64,000 bases of DNA from Bretschneidera sinensis (Eukaryota; Streptophyta; Magnoliopsida; Brassicales; Akaniaceae). Where the stretch lies: contig CM043698.1 of NCBI GenBank assembly GCA_023935145.1, positions 74,984,001 to 75,048,000 of the forward strand, written 5' to 3'. Below, piece after piece: positions 35,701 to 44,538 of this stretch (position 1 is the first letter of the stretch; the number at the start of each line of letters is the position of its first letter). Position numbers and translations under genes: made by a program. Under the pieces are notes generated by a model. That model was not told the origin of the DNA, ran no database searches, and was given only the letters and a program-made list of their open reading frames with translations.

Positions 35701-36558
35701 TTTCTCAAAGTTTAAGGAGAGATCATATTGTTAGGATGAAGTAATTTATAAACTCAATAATTAGTTAAAAGTTAAAACACTTGAAAATATATTATACACT
35801 AAATTCAAAAGTAAAGAATAGTACGTAAATCGTTGTAACAGGATCGATAAAAATAACAAAAAAAAATATAATGTCAAAGTAAAAGATACAAGATTATACG
35901 TAGTTCGATTGGTTAGGCTTACGTCTATGTGCGAGAGTAGAAAAATTCACTATCAAAGATAAAAAGTATAAAATCGTCTAAACAATTTGTTTTCAAACCC
36001 TCACAAACACTTTTATAAATAGACTACAAAATGGGTCAATTTTTTTTCCTTTAAAATTGTTTCAAAATATTTCAGATTGGAACATATTTTCATATCCAAC
36101 CGAAATGTAAAGCATTTTAACACAAATAAATCATGCAATAAAACAGCTTTGCTATGCTTGCATGTTTATCATTCTATATGCTTTGCCTCTACAGATGCAT
36201 GAAGCCTTCTTTCAAGAGACCACAAATGGATTTGCATGCTAATTAATTATTTCAAATGCTTCGTATTAATTACACATATATAATTATAAGTAACATTCAT
36301 ATAATATAATTTTATTTAAATTAAAAAAATATATAAAATATTTATTTATTTTGAGAGAGAGAGAGTCTGATCTTACCTAGAGCTTGCATAGTCATAAAGC
36401 TTGCCAGTGCTGGAGAAAACAACCAGACCAACTTCTGCATCACAAAGGATGGAAAGCTCCCTTGCCTTCTTCAACAATCCATTCCTTCTCTTTGAGAAAG
36501 TCACTTGCCTACTCGTTGAATTATCAATCCGTCGGATCACAATTTTTCCTCTCCCCAT
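13844..36558 (-). CDS. AGL17-like: MIKC-type MADS-box transcription factor, AGL17/ANR1 clade (7 coding exons)
   Basis: The CDS joins 36558-36377, 31817-31739, 16098-16037, 14550-14451, 14342-14301, 14211-14128 and 14002-13844 on the minus strand. This gives 708 nt, or 235 residues, with the frame kept at every junction and GT-AG splice sites throughout. Residues 1-60 are the MADS DNA-binding and dimerisation domain ([12 protein letters not shown]...RQVTFSKRR). About 61-87 is the I region ([10 protein letters not shown]...NPASEVK). About 88-175 is the coiled-coil K domain ([32 protein letters not shown]). The rest is the variable C-terminus ([17 protein letters not shown]). Family members bind CArG boxes in the nucleus as dimers. 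Arabidopsis relatives act in root nitrate response and flowering time, so any role here is inference. The words CLQECHRQL and VDLIRQEN favour ANR1/AGL17/AGL21 over AGL16. The protein ends at KLG without the common LQL-type tail. Introns 1 and 2 are very long and TE-filled. Confidence 0.93.
14128..14211 (-). CDS. AGL17-like: MADS gene exon 6 (end of K domain, 84 nt)
   Basis: The acceptor is caatgcag and the donor AAGAAG|gtattc. It encodes [14 protein letters not shown] followed directly by [14 protein letters not shown], two similar 14-residue heptad blocks. A GTA at 14169-14167 looks like a donor after the first block but is read as valine. Using it would give an alternative 42-nt exon that still keeps the frame. 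Confidence 0.85.
14301..14342 (-). CDS. AGL17-like: MADS gene exon 5 (K domain, 42 nt)
   Basis: The acceptor is ttgctgcag and the donor CAAAAG|gtttcc. It encodes [14 protein letters not shown]. The length of 42 nt is canonical for this MIKC exon. Confidence 0.9.
14451..14550 (-). CDS. AGL17-like: MADS gene exon 4 (K domain, 100 nt)
   Basis: The acceptor is gaatgcag and the donor AAAAAG|gtacgg. It encodes the end of the codon for Arg108 and then [17 protein letters not shown]...GVRMKK. The length of 100 nt is canonical. Confidence 0.92.
14551..16036 (-). other. MADS gene intron 3 (1,486 bp)
   Basis: It is bounded by donor CACAG|gtagag and acceptor gaatgcag. It carries a LINE-tail micro-insertion (15713-15757). 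No other gene or element is recognised. Confidence 0.85.
15713..15757 (-). mobile_element. 15-nt LINE-tail micro-insertion with 15-bp target duplication
   Basis: Copies agttttagatgttat (15713-15727) and agttttaggtgttat (15743-15757) differ at one position. They flank tttttttttataagt, whose complement acttataaaaaaaaa matches the tail of the LINE at 11388-11402. This is a near-bodiless retroposon insertion. Confidence 0.7.
16037..16098 (-). CDS. AGL17-like: MADS gene exon 3 (start of K domain, 62 nt)
   Basis: The acceptor is tgcttgttag and the donor CACAG|gtagag. It encodes [11 protein letters not shown] and QCLQECH plus the first two bases of an arginine codon. The length of 62 nt is canonical. 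Confidence 0.92.
16909..17480 (-). mobile_element. 5'-truncated LINE: C-terminal zf-RVT region and poly(A)
   Basis: The minus strand encodes [20 protein letters not shown] (about 17465-17400), then [20 protein letters not shown] and [13 protein letters not shown] (about 17365-17260), then [20 protein letters not shown]. This is the zinc-binding C-terminal domain of LINE reverse transcriptases. The minus-strand 3' end reads cttttactaat and then a run of A at 16920-16909. It is broken by shifts and is non-functional. The element is codirectional with the MADS gene. Confidence 0.75.
17003..17088. repeat. Tandem duplication, 43-bp unit
   Basis: The stretch 'accaaaagttcaaagtgtta' and its continuation occurs at 17003 and again at 17046 with a few differences. 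It lies inside the LINE remnant. Confidence 0.75.
19204..20543. mobile_element. Non-autonomous hAT-type transposon with 8-bp target duplication
   Basis: The element body is 19212-20535. Its termini, taagggtggatacaa at the left and the complement of the right end, taggggcggatataaac, are imperfect inverted repeats of plant hAT style. Subterminal regions are rich in GAGCTCGAGC/CTCGAGC words, which are also typical. Flanking octamers aaggaaaa (19204-19211) and aaggaagg (20536-20543) match at six of eight positions. No transposase is present. A Stowaway-like MITE sits inside it. Confidence 0.65.
20074..20324. mobile_element. Stowaway-like MITE nested in the hAT
   Basis: The left end, TA followed by ctctcacctttccat, and the complement of the right end, ctcccccgtcccat, are inverted copies. 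They match the CTCCCTCCGTCCC terminus known from Stowaway (Tc1/mariner-type) MITEs. TA dinucleotides flank both sides (20072-20073 and 20325-20326). The length is 251 bp, with no coding capacity. Confidence 0.65.
20544..23693. other. Intron 2 sequence without recognised features
   Basis: AT-rich. Short open frames at 21883-22080, 22154-22345 and 23032-23235 show no motifs or splice context and are read as chance. Confidence 0.5.
23694..23736. repeat. (TG)n microsatellite
   Basis: About 21 uninterrupted TG units lie in intron 2 of the MADS gene. It is likely to be length-polymorphic. Confidence 0.97.
24731..24784 (+). mobile_element. 20-nt LINE-tail micro-insertion with 17-bp target duplication
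   Basis: Copies gtttagacatcttgtta (24731-24747) and gtatagacatcttgtta (24768-24784) differ at one base. They flank cttatc followed by 14 A (24748-24767). The insert is a LINE-type 3' end plus poly(A) with essentially no body. Confidence 0.75.
24785..28529. other. Intron 2 sequence without recognised features
   Basis: No exon, transposon terminus or structured repeat could be supported. Confidence 0.5.
28530..28759 (+). mobile_element. Copia fragment A: RNase H tail, polypurine tract and partial LTR
   Basis: Frame-shifted coding sequence reads [15 protein letters not shown] and then stop (28530-28580), the C-terminal end of a copia RNase H. The tract ttgagggggag precedes an LTR start tgttgagaatac at 28592. 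The LTR runs about 168 bp to tttcaca at 28759, where integrase sequence begins directly. It therefore belongs to the 3' end of one element but sits on the 5' side of another. Confidence 0.7.
28760..31006 (+). pseudogene. Copia fragment B: truncated integrase, RT and RNase H
   Basis: It starts in the integrase C-terminal region ([20 protein letters not shown], then [17 protein letters not shown]). It continues through a linker (about 29340-29500) to RT ([12 protein letters not shown], then [13 protein letters not shown], about 29830-30390). RNase H runs to [16 protein letters not shown] and [12 protein letters not shown] (about 30900-31000). Gag, protease and the integrase core are missing. 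Several stops and frameshifts occur (about 29105, 29520-29830 and 30393). The RT retains YVDD. The element is antisense to the MADS gene within intron 2. The lineage resembles Ale-type copia, but that is an impression. Confidence 0.85.
31007..31036 (+). mobile_element. Truncated 3' LTR of copia fragment B
   Basis: After the tract 'cttaagagggag' the sequence tattgagaaattctaatagg parallels the LTR start at 28592, with TG changed to TA. Similarity stops after about 30 bp. Confidence 0.6.
31037..31738. other. Intron 2 proximal part, no features
   Basis: AT-rich sequence between the copia remnant and exon 2, with no recognisable motif. Confidence 0.5.
31739..31817 (-). CDS. AGL17-like: MADS gene exon 2 (I region, 79 nt)
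   Basis: The acceptor is gcaatttatcag and the donor AAG|gtacct. It encodes the last base of Ser61 and then [16 protein letters not shown] and [10 protein letters not shown]. The length of 79 nt is canonical for MIKC exon 2. Confidence 0.93.
33217..33340. repeat. Exact tandem duplication, 62-bp unit
   Basis: Positions 33217-33278 and 33279-33340 appear identical (starting aatatccactttgaacctta). The lack of visible differences suggests a recent duplication. Confidence 0.92.
35880..36010. repeat. Possible dispersed-repeat fragment
   Basis: The words 'tacgtagttcgattggttag' and 'cttacgtctatgtgcgagag' resemble a phrase (acgtggttcgg, then cctacgtccacg) that recurs in plant transposon-derived repeats. 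No termini are seen. The call is from memory of the motif only. Confidence 0.3.
36351..36366. repeat. Short (GA)n tract beside the exon 1 donor
   Basis: A run of about seven GA units starts about 10 bp inside intron 1, so the minus-strand transcript carries a (CU)n tract just after the splice donor. Confidence 0.8.
36377..36558 (-). CDS. AGL17-like: MADS gene exon 1 (MADS domain, 182 nt)
   Basis: The ATG at 36558-36556 is the only sensible start, because the family begins MGRGK. It encodes [51 protein letters not shown] and ASS, and ends AG before gtaagatc. The split serine codon is completed by exon 2. The length of 182 nt is canonical. Confidence 0.97.
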
Positions 36559-36945
36559 GATCTCTCTCCCTCTCGTTTTTCTTTCCTTCGATGATCCTAA
36601 TTATTTCCTAGGGTTTCTTCCCCCTTTTTAATTTTATCTCCTAGATCCAACAATTAGACTGCATCAAGAGCTCAAAATCTCATAAAATCATAGAGAAAAA
36701 CTATATAATTGACTAAAAATAGAAGAACAATTATGAACAGCTAAGTCAAAAAAGATAATTTTTATTCAACAAGAGTACTATTGATTTTTCCAAAAAAGGA
36801 ATTATAAAGGAAAGAATATAGAGGAAACTTACTTGTTTTGAGCTGATTATGCTGCAGAAAGCAAGGAGCCAAAGACTAAGGACAGAGACAGAAAAAGGAA
36901 GTTAATCGTTTTTGGAGATTGTTTGTGATTAACAGCAAAAAAAAA
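36559..36945 (-). other. MADS gene 5'UTR with a 174-bp intron
   Basis: The minus strand shows a donor caaaacaa|gtaagt (intron from 36832) and an acceptor ctcttgatgcag (to 36659). This leaves a leader exon of about 36833-36945 and about 100 nt of leader before the ATG. Transcription start is estimated from the TATA box. 5'UTR introns are common in MIKC genes. Confidence 0.6.
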
Positions 36946-36970
36946 AACAACAAATTAGTAAATTAGTATA

Positions 36971-36982
36971 TGCTTTATATGG
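36971..36982 (-). promoter_or_regulatory. TATA box (overlapping a CArG-like word) of the MADS gene
   Basis: The minus strand reads ccatataaagca, with TATAAA at 36979-36974. The plus strand reads ctttatatgg, one base from a CC(A/T)6GG CArG box, so a MADS dimer might also contact it. It lies about 415 bp upstream of the ATG, and about 240 bp of mature leader after splicing. The TATA call is reasonable; the CArG reading is speculative. Confidence 0.45.
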
Positions 36983-37361
36983 AAACCTTAATGTGGTTTT
37001 TTTTAAGTAAAATAACCACTTATTTATGTAAACCTGGTGCACACTAAAACCACTTGGTTGTTTGTGAACAAAAAGGACTTACTCTCGAATGTACAGTAAG
37101 GACTATGTACTCGCTTGTTTAAGTCGACAAAAGGTGTGGTGAATCAATCCAAGTCGTGTCGACTTCAGTTGCAGAACCAGATAAGCTGTTGAAGTCACAG
37201 AAAGATTGCTAGAGACAGACGTCAGAATAATAAAGAGAGTACCAAAATCACAAACTTGAGAAAGTAGGGACAGGATATCCTCGGACTCTCACTGCCCAGG
37301 ATTCATGGGAAGGGAAATAGTGCCTGATTTGATGCCAGTGTAGTAACCAATAGATTTCTGT

Positions 37362-37367
37362 CACGTG
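37362..37367. promoter_or_regulatory. G-box (CACGTG) upstream of the MADS gene
   Basis: A single CACGTG in context tgtcacgtggag lies about 390 bp upstream of the TATA box. G-boxes bind bZIP and bHLH factors. A single short motif can occur by chance. Confidence 0.35.
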
Positions 37368-37439
37368 GAGATAAGGAAACCGAGAGCGGTTTTTTATCAG
37401 TTTGGTTTTTTTTTTTTTTTTTTTTGAGAATGGAGCGAG

Positions 37440-39665
37440 AAATTGGAGTTAGCCTTTCTATTATTGACAAGTGTATTATTTTCTTTGGCTGCTTACATGT
37501 GGATTCGATTTTTTTTCTGCTTTTCCTTAAAATGGTAATTAAGTTGAGTTTAGCAAAAGATTATTATAATTAAGAAAGCTTACACATGGCCAAAAAAGAA
37601 ATTAAAGTCGGCTTGGATAATAATATCTTTCACCTTGATTGTATCCAATTAGATCTTTTTCCTCTTAATTCATTGTAGCTAATTTAGTTTTATCTATAAT
37701 GATTATATGTAAACTCGGCTTATGGCTTAAATTGAGGATCGAGCTCTAATTAAGCTAATTATTTAGTGGTTTTTTTTCTATATTTTTTAATTGTTAGTAG
37801 TATTTAATTAATTAAAAAAATAAATTATGAAGAGAAAGTGAAGAAAAAAATAATGATTCGGTGAACTTAATTATAAGCATTCTGAAAAAAAAAAAAAATT
37901 TTATTAACCGTTGATTTTATATATTTTTCATGATTTAATAAGTGTGGACTCGCGTTCATCATGTATCAACAATTCCCCAAAATAACAAATTTGTTTACCT
38001 ATCAATCATGTCTAAAATTTTAAATCTTATAAATAGTACACAGTTTTATTCTCCTAAATTAAAATTTCTCTCTTCACCTCTTGCCGACACCGAAAAAGTT
38101 GAAATTGATTATCTTTTAAGAAAATTTTAAATTTCTGTAAAGGGAGGTAGCTCACTAACCAAGCTTAATTAATAAGGCAGGAAGCAACATCAATGTTTTG
38201 TAAAGAAAGTACTTGCAAGTGGGTTTGCAAGTGGCAACTAAATATATTGAAGAAATAATGTACGGGAGTAGTGAAGCAGAAATGTATACATGTTGGATTG
38301 AGTAGGTCTTGTTTTTTCGTGCCCATTAAGGTTACCTAAATAGGTAAAATTATGGCATGCGCACGCGAATACTTACTGAAAAAAGCCTCATTCACTTAAT
38401 TTTTTTTCTTGCAAGTACTTGTAGCTGCTTGTTGGGTTGGAAGTTACAATCCCATCTAAAATTTATTTCAGAGAGAAAAAGCAAATAAAATTAATTAATT
38501 AATAGTCTTATTTCATTTTACTTGCATTTATAATTCATATTCCCTTTGCATCCTATAGACAAAACTAATTACTTCTTAATTTGTCTTATTATTAAGTTAG
38601 GGAAGTTCTAATTAATCTATTTTTATTAATAATACCCCCATTAATTTGGATTATACTAAATTTATACCCTTTTGATTCTTCCAAGTACTCTTGAAAAAGC
38701 TATTTTTTAAAATCTATTGAACGACATGATTAGAATTAGCAAAATTAACTTGATTTAATTGTATAAATTGATATACAGTTTAAAGAAATTTTTAAGTTGA
38801 TAGATCGATAATGACAACTTTTTAAAACAACACAGAATTAGTGTTTCGACAGAAAAACTGAGCCATTCAACTGTAAATATAATAATCAATAATGATTAAT
38901 CAGAAGCCACATAGAGCAATGAGGTCATTGCTCTCTCGAATTTTCTAAGTATTAACTACTACCTTTAAAAATATATATAATTTTTTGAATATTTTATGTG
39001 TTACCCCCCAAAATCTTTTATTTTAATTTCAATTACAAACTCTATTTTTATTTTCATTTTCATTCACAAATCTACCATATCAAACTGTTGTTAATAATTG
39101 TGATCCGTATAATTGTATAAAATATGATATGTATTATATTTTTTCTAATAAATAAATAGAGTGTGTGATGATTCATAATTCGTTTTGATAATGCAATAAA
39201 AAAAATATATATCATACTTTTTTTTAACTGCAAAGAAGATTTTTACTCGATGATCATTCTTTATATTCGATGATCATCATCAAGCATTGCAGCCGTGAGC
39301 ACATGCTAAAGCTCATCGGCACGTGAAAGACAAATTTACCGTTCACCACTATGCACTGCTTAATTATAACTTAATTAAGCACTCTTTCACCCCGCTTATC
39401 TCAATGGGAAACATTTGGTACCATAGAGCCACCAGTTTTATGAGTTTAATAACGATTAATTAAAAAAGGAAATTAATCATTAATTAATTAAACATATCGA
39501 TCATATCTTAATTTATAGCTACATGCATCTGGTGTAGGTTCATAATTAAATTAATCCACTTATGGGAACACTAATCATATTGATAAACAAACATTTCATG
39601 TCACATAGTGCTTGGGGACCATTATTTTTGTGTAATATATATTAAGAAAATAAGTCATTATTATT
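37440..39665. other. AT-rich intergenic region upstream of the MADS gene
   Basis: No open frame with a recognisable motif was found on either strand. A poly(T) run at about 37408-37425 marks the left side. Short frames such as 37942-38130 are taken as chance. Confidence 0.5.
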
Positions 39666-39963
39666 AAATTTAAGTTTAATTACAAAAAATACTTCGTGGT
39701 TGACTGTATTTTTAAAAAATACTCCCAAGATTTTTTTTTTGGTAAAAAATACCCTATAATATATTTCTGTTAGTAAAAAATACTTTGTGATGTGTTTCTG
39801 TTAGCCAAAAATATCATGCGATATGTTTTTTTTAGTTAAATATATGGTATTTTTTTTATTACAAAATATCTTTTACCATAAAAAAAATTTCGAGACAATT
39901 TTTAAAAATATAATTAATCATAAAGTTTTTTTTTTTTTTTTTTTGTAATTAAACCTTAAATTT
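39666..39963. mobile_element. MITE-like element with ~90-bp inverted ends
   Basis: The left end 'aagtttaattacaaaaaata' and the right end (complement 'aaggtttaattacaaaaaaa') pair, as do further segments (tatttttaaaaa and tttttttggtaaaa), for about 90 bp with mismatches. Palindromic aaattt lies at each outer edge and may be the target duplication. There is no coding capacity. Confidence 0.6.
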
Positions 39964-40068
39964 ATAAGATTAATTAAGAGTTTGATGAGTTTATGAAGTA
40001 ACTCGGTCTCTAATCAGCTAAAGCCCATGTGATAGTGATTCCAATATCCAATGAAGATACGGTGTTTC

Positions 40069-40146
40069 CTTAATTAAATGACCAATGAGGTCTCAAGATT
40101 AAATCAGTACCATTAATCCTAGGACCTCATTGGTAATTTAATTAAG
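40069..40146. repeat. Hairpin: 24-bp inverted repeat, one mismatch
   Basis: Arms 40069-40092 and 40123-40146 are complementary at 23 of 24 positions (core accaatgaggtc / gacctcattggt) around a 30-nt loop. It may be a MITE remnant or a transcribed hairpin; nothing decides between them. Confidence 0.75.
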
Positions 40147-40414
40147 TACTCTTGCTACCGATTAATTTTGATATTTTTGTGAGAGTTATCATCGGAAAAG
40201 CTCACTTATAATCATAAGAAATTGAGTTATAATTTTGATATTTAAATTTTTTGATAAATTTATTATTTAATTTTTTTACGATTACTAGTAGATTTTTTCG
40301 GTTTCATGATAACTCTTATGAAATCAGTTCCGTGAGATCGAGACTCTTAAATTAAATATTTTTTGTTAATTAATTAATTAATTATAAATGTTCATATCAG
40401 TATTTTCATAAGCG

Positions 40415-40720
40415 AAAGCGTTTGGCAAGATGTTTTGCCTCAATAAGTCGAGGTGTAAACCTCGAGTCGTTGGAACGTAAGTTTTTTGAAACGTTGAAGT
40501 GTTTTAAAATTTTAATAAAATAATAAAAATTAGTTATTTGTATTATTTTTTATTTTTAAGGTTTTTAAAAAAATTTAATGAGACGTACTCCCTGATTATT
40601 GTGACGTAAAAGACATGTCTATGACATTGATGTACGCTTCAAGACAAAAAATCATATGCTCAATAAAAAAAAAACCTAATACTTTAAACTTCGAGACGAT
40701 TTATTTCAACCTCACGTCCG
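40415..40720. repeat. Dispersed-repeat fragment with decayed 'gaggcgtaagcctc'-like words
   Basis: Several short imperfect palindromes (gaggtgtaaacctc, gagacgtact, gacgtaaaagacatgtc) surround an AT-rich core. This resembles a plant repeat in which GAGGCG words have decayed. The class is unknown. A short antisense frame at 40701-40934 has no motifs. Confidence 0.3.
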
Positions 40721-42425
40721 AACCAACCCAAACGAATATAAAACAAAACATTGAAAACAATAGTTGATACCTATAGGTAAGAGCTGACCAAGTGTCAATG
40801 TAAATGTTAGCTCTTAATCCAAACAATAGTAATGACCTTGTTACAAAGTTAGATCTAATTAAGTCTTGAGGACATGATTGATAGTTAGTGCGTTGAAAGT
40901 TGACAACAAGAGTGCAGTGTCTGTCACCTCTCAAAATAAGAAATGGATGAGAAGAGGGCGAAAGCTTTTGAAAGTTGACCGATTCTTAATTATCTGCTCG
41001 TTCAATGCTTGATAATTACTTTGGATGATATATAGATTCAAAAGTCTGTCAATTGATAGTTGAGATCTTTGCATTGTCATATTATTTCACGTACCAGTCA
41101 AAATTAAGTGCTTTTGTTAAACCAATCATCTTTTGCAAATGTCACAAAACTTCATTTTCATGCATGTATGTTGCATTGATTAATGAAAAATATATAATAC
41201 AAAATTTTATTTTATTATTGAATAAAAAAATACATTTTATTCTCTCTTTTCATAGAGATACATATGTCATTGAATTAATTTTATCTACTGAACAAAAACT
41301 TCTCAATTAATAAAAATAAGCTTTGTTTTGTTTTTAACAAAAATTGATAAGAAAATAAACCCTTAATTTAAGGCTTTACAAGATTAAGATTTTCATGCAT
41401 GTATGTTGCATTGATAGTGTGAACAAGGTACATCTCGAGTTGTGTTCACATGAAAGTATAAATTTAAAAATGGAAAAAAAGATTAATTTTGAGCCAATAA
41501 TTATTAATTAGTTAAATGATACGAGGATCTTTAGAACTTGATTTTTTTTATTGACATTTGCAAGCTATAATAGGCAGACACTGTATAACTTTTTTACTTC
41601 CCTTCATTTATTGAAAAGGCAAAGAAAATTAACAAAAAAAAAAAATTCTTAATTACAAGTTGATAAACACACCATTAATTCCAAAACGAGGATGTTTAGT
41701 TATGAATTAAGATTCCATATATAGTTTCTCTGTTAGGGTTGGATTCCTTTTAGAGATGAAAGTTTAATACTCCATGCCATCAATTCCATTTTCTAGAGCT
41801 GAAGAGCTAAGTGATCCGAGCTTTTAAATATCATTACTAAAATATATATAAAATAAAATCAAGATTTCACAGCCAATCAGTTTTCATATCTTTACTCGAA
41901 ATCTGATGATGGGTATATTGGAATTAATTAAAATTCTTGCTAGAATCCAAGCTTTATTCATCTTTTTCTAACTGAATGTCACTTTGCCCAACAGGGCAAG
42001 CTCCCTCTAAATTCAGGATGCTTTATTCAAAAATTAGGGTTTTGAAATTTCATCCTTACTTTTTCTATAAGAAAGGTATATGAACTGACTTAATTTTCTC
42101 CTTTCAATAATACTACACAAGAAAAGAGTTTTTGTTAAGCATATATATTAAGAATTTAACCTTACTTCCTTTTTCCTTTTTCTGGCCAAATTTTTAAGCA
42201 AGCCATGAATATGGCATTTATGGTGCAAGTGATTATATATAAATACAAAAGAAGAGGGTTAATCAATATATTGATTCGATCACTTCAAACCCTAATGTTG
42301 AATATACCCTTTTAATTTCTATGAATTTTGTTGTACTGTTGTCTATAAACGAGAGGGATATTCCTTTAATTTTTCTTTCTTTTTCTTTTATGTCATCCTC
42401 CTCATGGAGAAGTACTACTCGGTTT
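40721..42425. other. AT-rich intergenic region
   Basis: A 26-bp direct repeat (ttttcatgcatgtatgttgc and on) occurs at about 41155-41180 and 41390-41415. No gene is supported. Confidence 0.5.
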
Positions 42426-44450
42426 TGTAATACCTGTATTCATAAAGAAAGTATAAAGTAGTAATTTAATAAATATGACCCGAAATTAAAATAATATATT
42501 TACGAAAGATTTAGTATTGAATAAAATTATTCTTTTGAAAAAAAAAATTATGGGACGTGGATATCATTAAAAGAAAAGAAAAAAGAGAAAAAACAATTCA
42601 GCTGGACGTCCAGAAGAAGAAAAAAAATAATATAATAAAAAAAAGTCAAACAAAAAAAATGACCCAAAGGTCAAAAAACGTGGGCAGCAGGTATTACACC
42701 TGCTGCCAATTTAAGTGAGGCATTTATAATGCCTCACCCGTCTCCAAATCGTGGAGGACTTTGGAAGTGTGAGGCAGCTTTTGACTGCCTAATTTTTCTA
42801 CGAAAATTTGCTATATATATGTACAATGGGCACAGACAGTTTACGCAAACAGATTTCGTATAGTTTTCTATCAGATTTCATTTAGTCTTCTATCAAAATT
42901 CTCTATTTCCTTAAACACTTGAGGATCCAAAGAAAAGTCGAAAGAGCAAAATTTTGAAGAGGTTTACTATGGAATTTCATAGAGAAACACTTGAGTATAG
43001 TGTTTATTTTTGAATTTTTAGCATTTATGAAATTTTTCCAATTTCAAAATGGGAATTTTCAAAGGGTGTGGTTTATAGAGAAATGAAGAAATAATTAGAA
43101 ATTGAATACAAATATTTTGTCAGGTGTTGGTAGTCAACAATCGAGGGAAGTTTCGGAGAAGAACGAGAAAGGCAAGAAGGTGATCCACGGGTAGCTCTAA
43201 GTACTATGTGATGAGTTAAATTTACTTTAAGTAGTCTAAATAAAAGTCAAATATTTAGTAATAATATTAAAATAAATTATTAGCTTATATTTTTGTATTA
43301 GATAAAGATTTGGTTGATAGATATGATATGAATATTAGACACATAGAAAAATTATTATGCGAGAAGGAATATTTTTAGAATAATTGGTTAATGTAATAAT
43401 GATGGTGATAATTAAATTCTTGACGAGTTTTGGTTGATATTTTGATACAAAATTTGAGGAGATGAATTTTAGTGGGTCTTGATAAACTTTGATGGATGAT
43501 TTGAAATGATTTGGGATGAGAGGAATTCAGTGGAATTTTTTATTATATAAATTTGAGAATAATTATGATAGTTACTTTAAGTATTTTGAATTTATGTTGT
43601 TTTTATATTACTGTTCAGATGCATATTTTTATCGTTGTTCATGTGCATATGCATTTAATAATATAACCGAAAGAACCGGGAAGGGGCAGGTCTAATGGAA
43701 CAACCGTGACAGCCGATATATGCTGGAAATAAATTCCGTGACAACTAGGATAAGCTGTAAAGAACCGAGAAGGGATTGGTCTAAGATAATAATAACTTAT
43801 CGACATGTGGGAATGCGTTCCCATCATATGCATTCATGCATTGCATATGTTTTAATTATTTATTGCATTTATTGAATTGCTAATGGGTGGTATATTCTTG
43901 TAAAAATAATTATGGATGGATGAGGCTCCCAGGAAGAGACAGTTGCAGTAAGAAAAAGAGAAAAAGACATAGAAATATGATAATATGGTGATTATTTAAA
44001 TGTTGGACATTCTGTTATTATCCAGCTATAAGATAAATAAATGATTAAATATTATAGGGCTATTTAGGAAATTAGAATATTTTAGTAAATTTAATTCACT
44101 GAGCTTGTAAAGCTCATCCCTCATTGTACAATGATTTCAAGTAGCAGACAGGATAAGTAGTCCGGTGGGTTAGATGTCAGACGGATTCGTTTTCTGTAAG
44201 CCACGCACATGTCAATATCCTCAAACTAGGGAGAAAATAAATTAAATATTTGTAAATATTCATGTATCTTGCATTGTATATTATTTGTAAGTAAATATTA
44301 GATTTATGTACATCCCCTGTTGGGTATTTAGGATTTAAAATAAAATTTTTTGTTAGTACTATTTTATTGTTACATATATGTGTCGTGCTGGGATTCTCAA
44401 AATGTGATGACACTGTCTCAGGGGTGGCCAACCATAGATGGGTCGTTACA
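42426..44450 (+). mobile_element. 5' LTR of the outer Tekay-type element
   Basis: It begins tgtaatacctg and ends gtcgttaca (TGTAA/TTACA), 2,025 bp. A TATA-like ctatatatatg lies near 42810-42821. The copy at 58613-60689 is collinear with scattered differences, many of them transitions. Antisense open frames inside it (43639-43833, 44177-44431) are LTR sequence, not genes. Confidence 0.92.
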
Positions 44451-44454
44451 ATTT

Positions 44455-44468
44455 TGGTATTAGAGCAT
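44455..44468 (+). other. Primer-binding site (initiator tRNA-Met)
   Basis: tggtattagagcat starts 4 bp after the LTR. It is one base (C to T) from the usual tggtatcagagc complement of the tRNA-iMet 3' end. Confidence 0.85.
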
Positions 44469-44538
44469 TAGGTTTTAAGATTTTGTAGACTACATGAGAA
44501 CTTAAAAAGTGAAAGACCTAAATAAATTATATTCTTAA

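Larger units (their letters stand above)
31818..36376 (-). other. MADS gene intron 1 (4,559 bp)
   Basis: It is bounded by donor TAG|gtaagatc and acceptor atttatcag. It contains a 62-bp tandem duplication (33217-33340) and a repeat-like segment near 35880-36010. First introns of MIKC genes often carry regulatory elements, but nothing specific is identifiable here. Confidence 0.85.

Noticed and set aside
40701..40934. 77-codon minus-strand frame as a gene
   Set aside because: It has no motif or splice partner and overlaps a decayed repeat.
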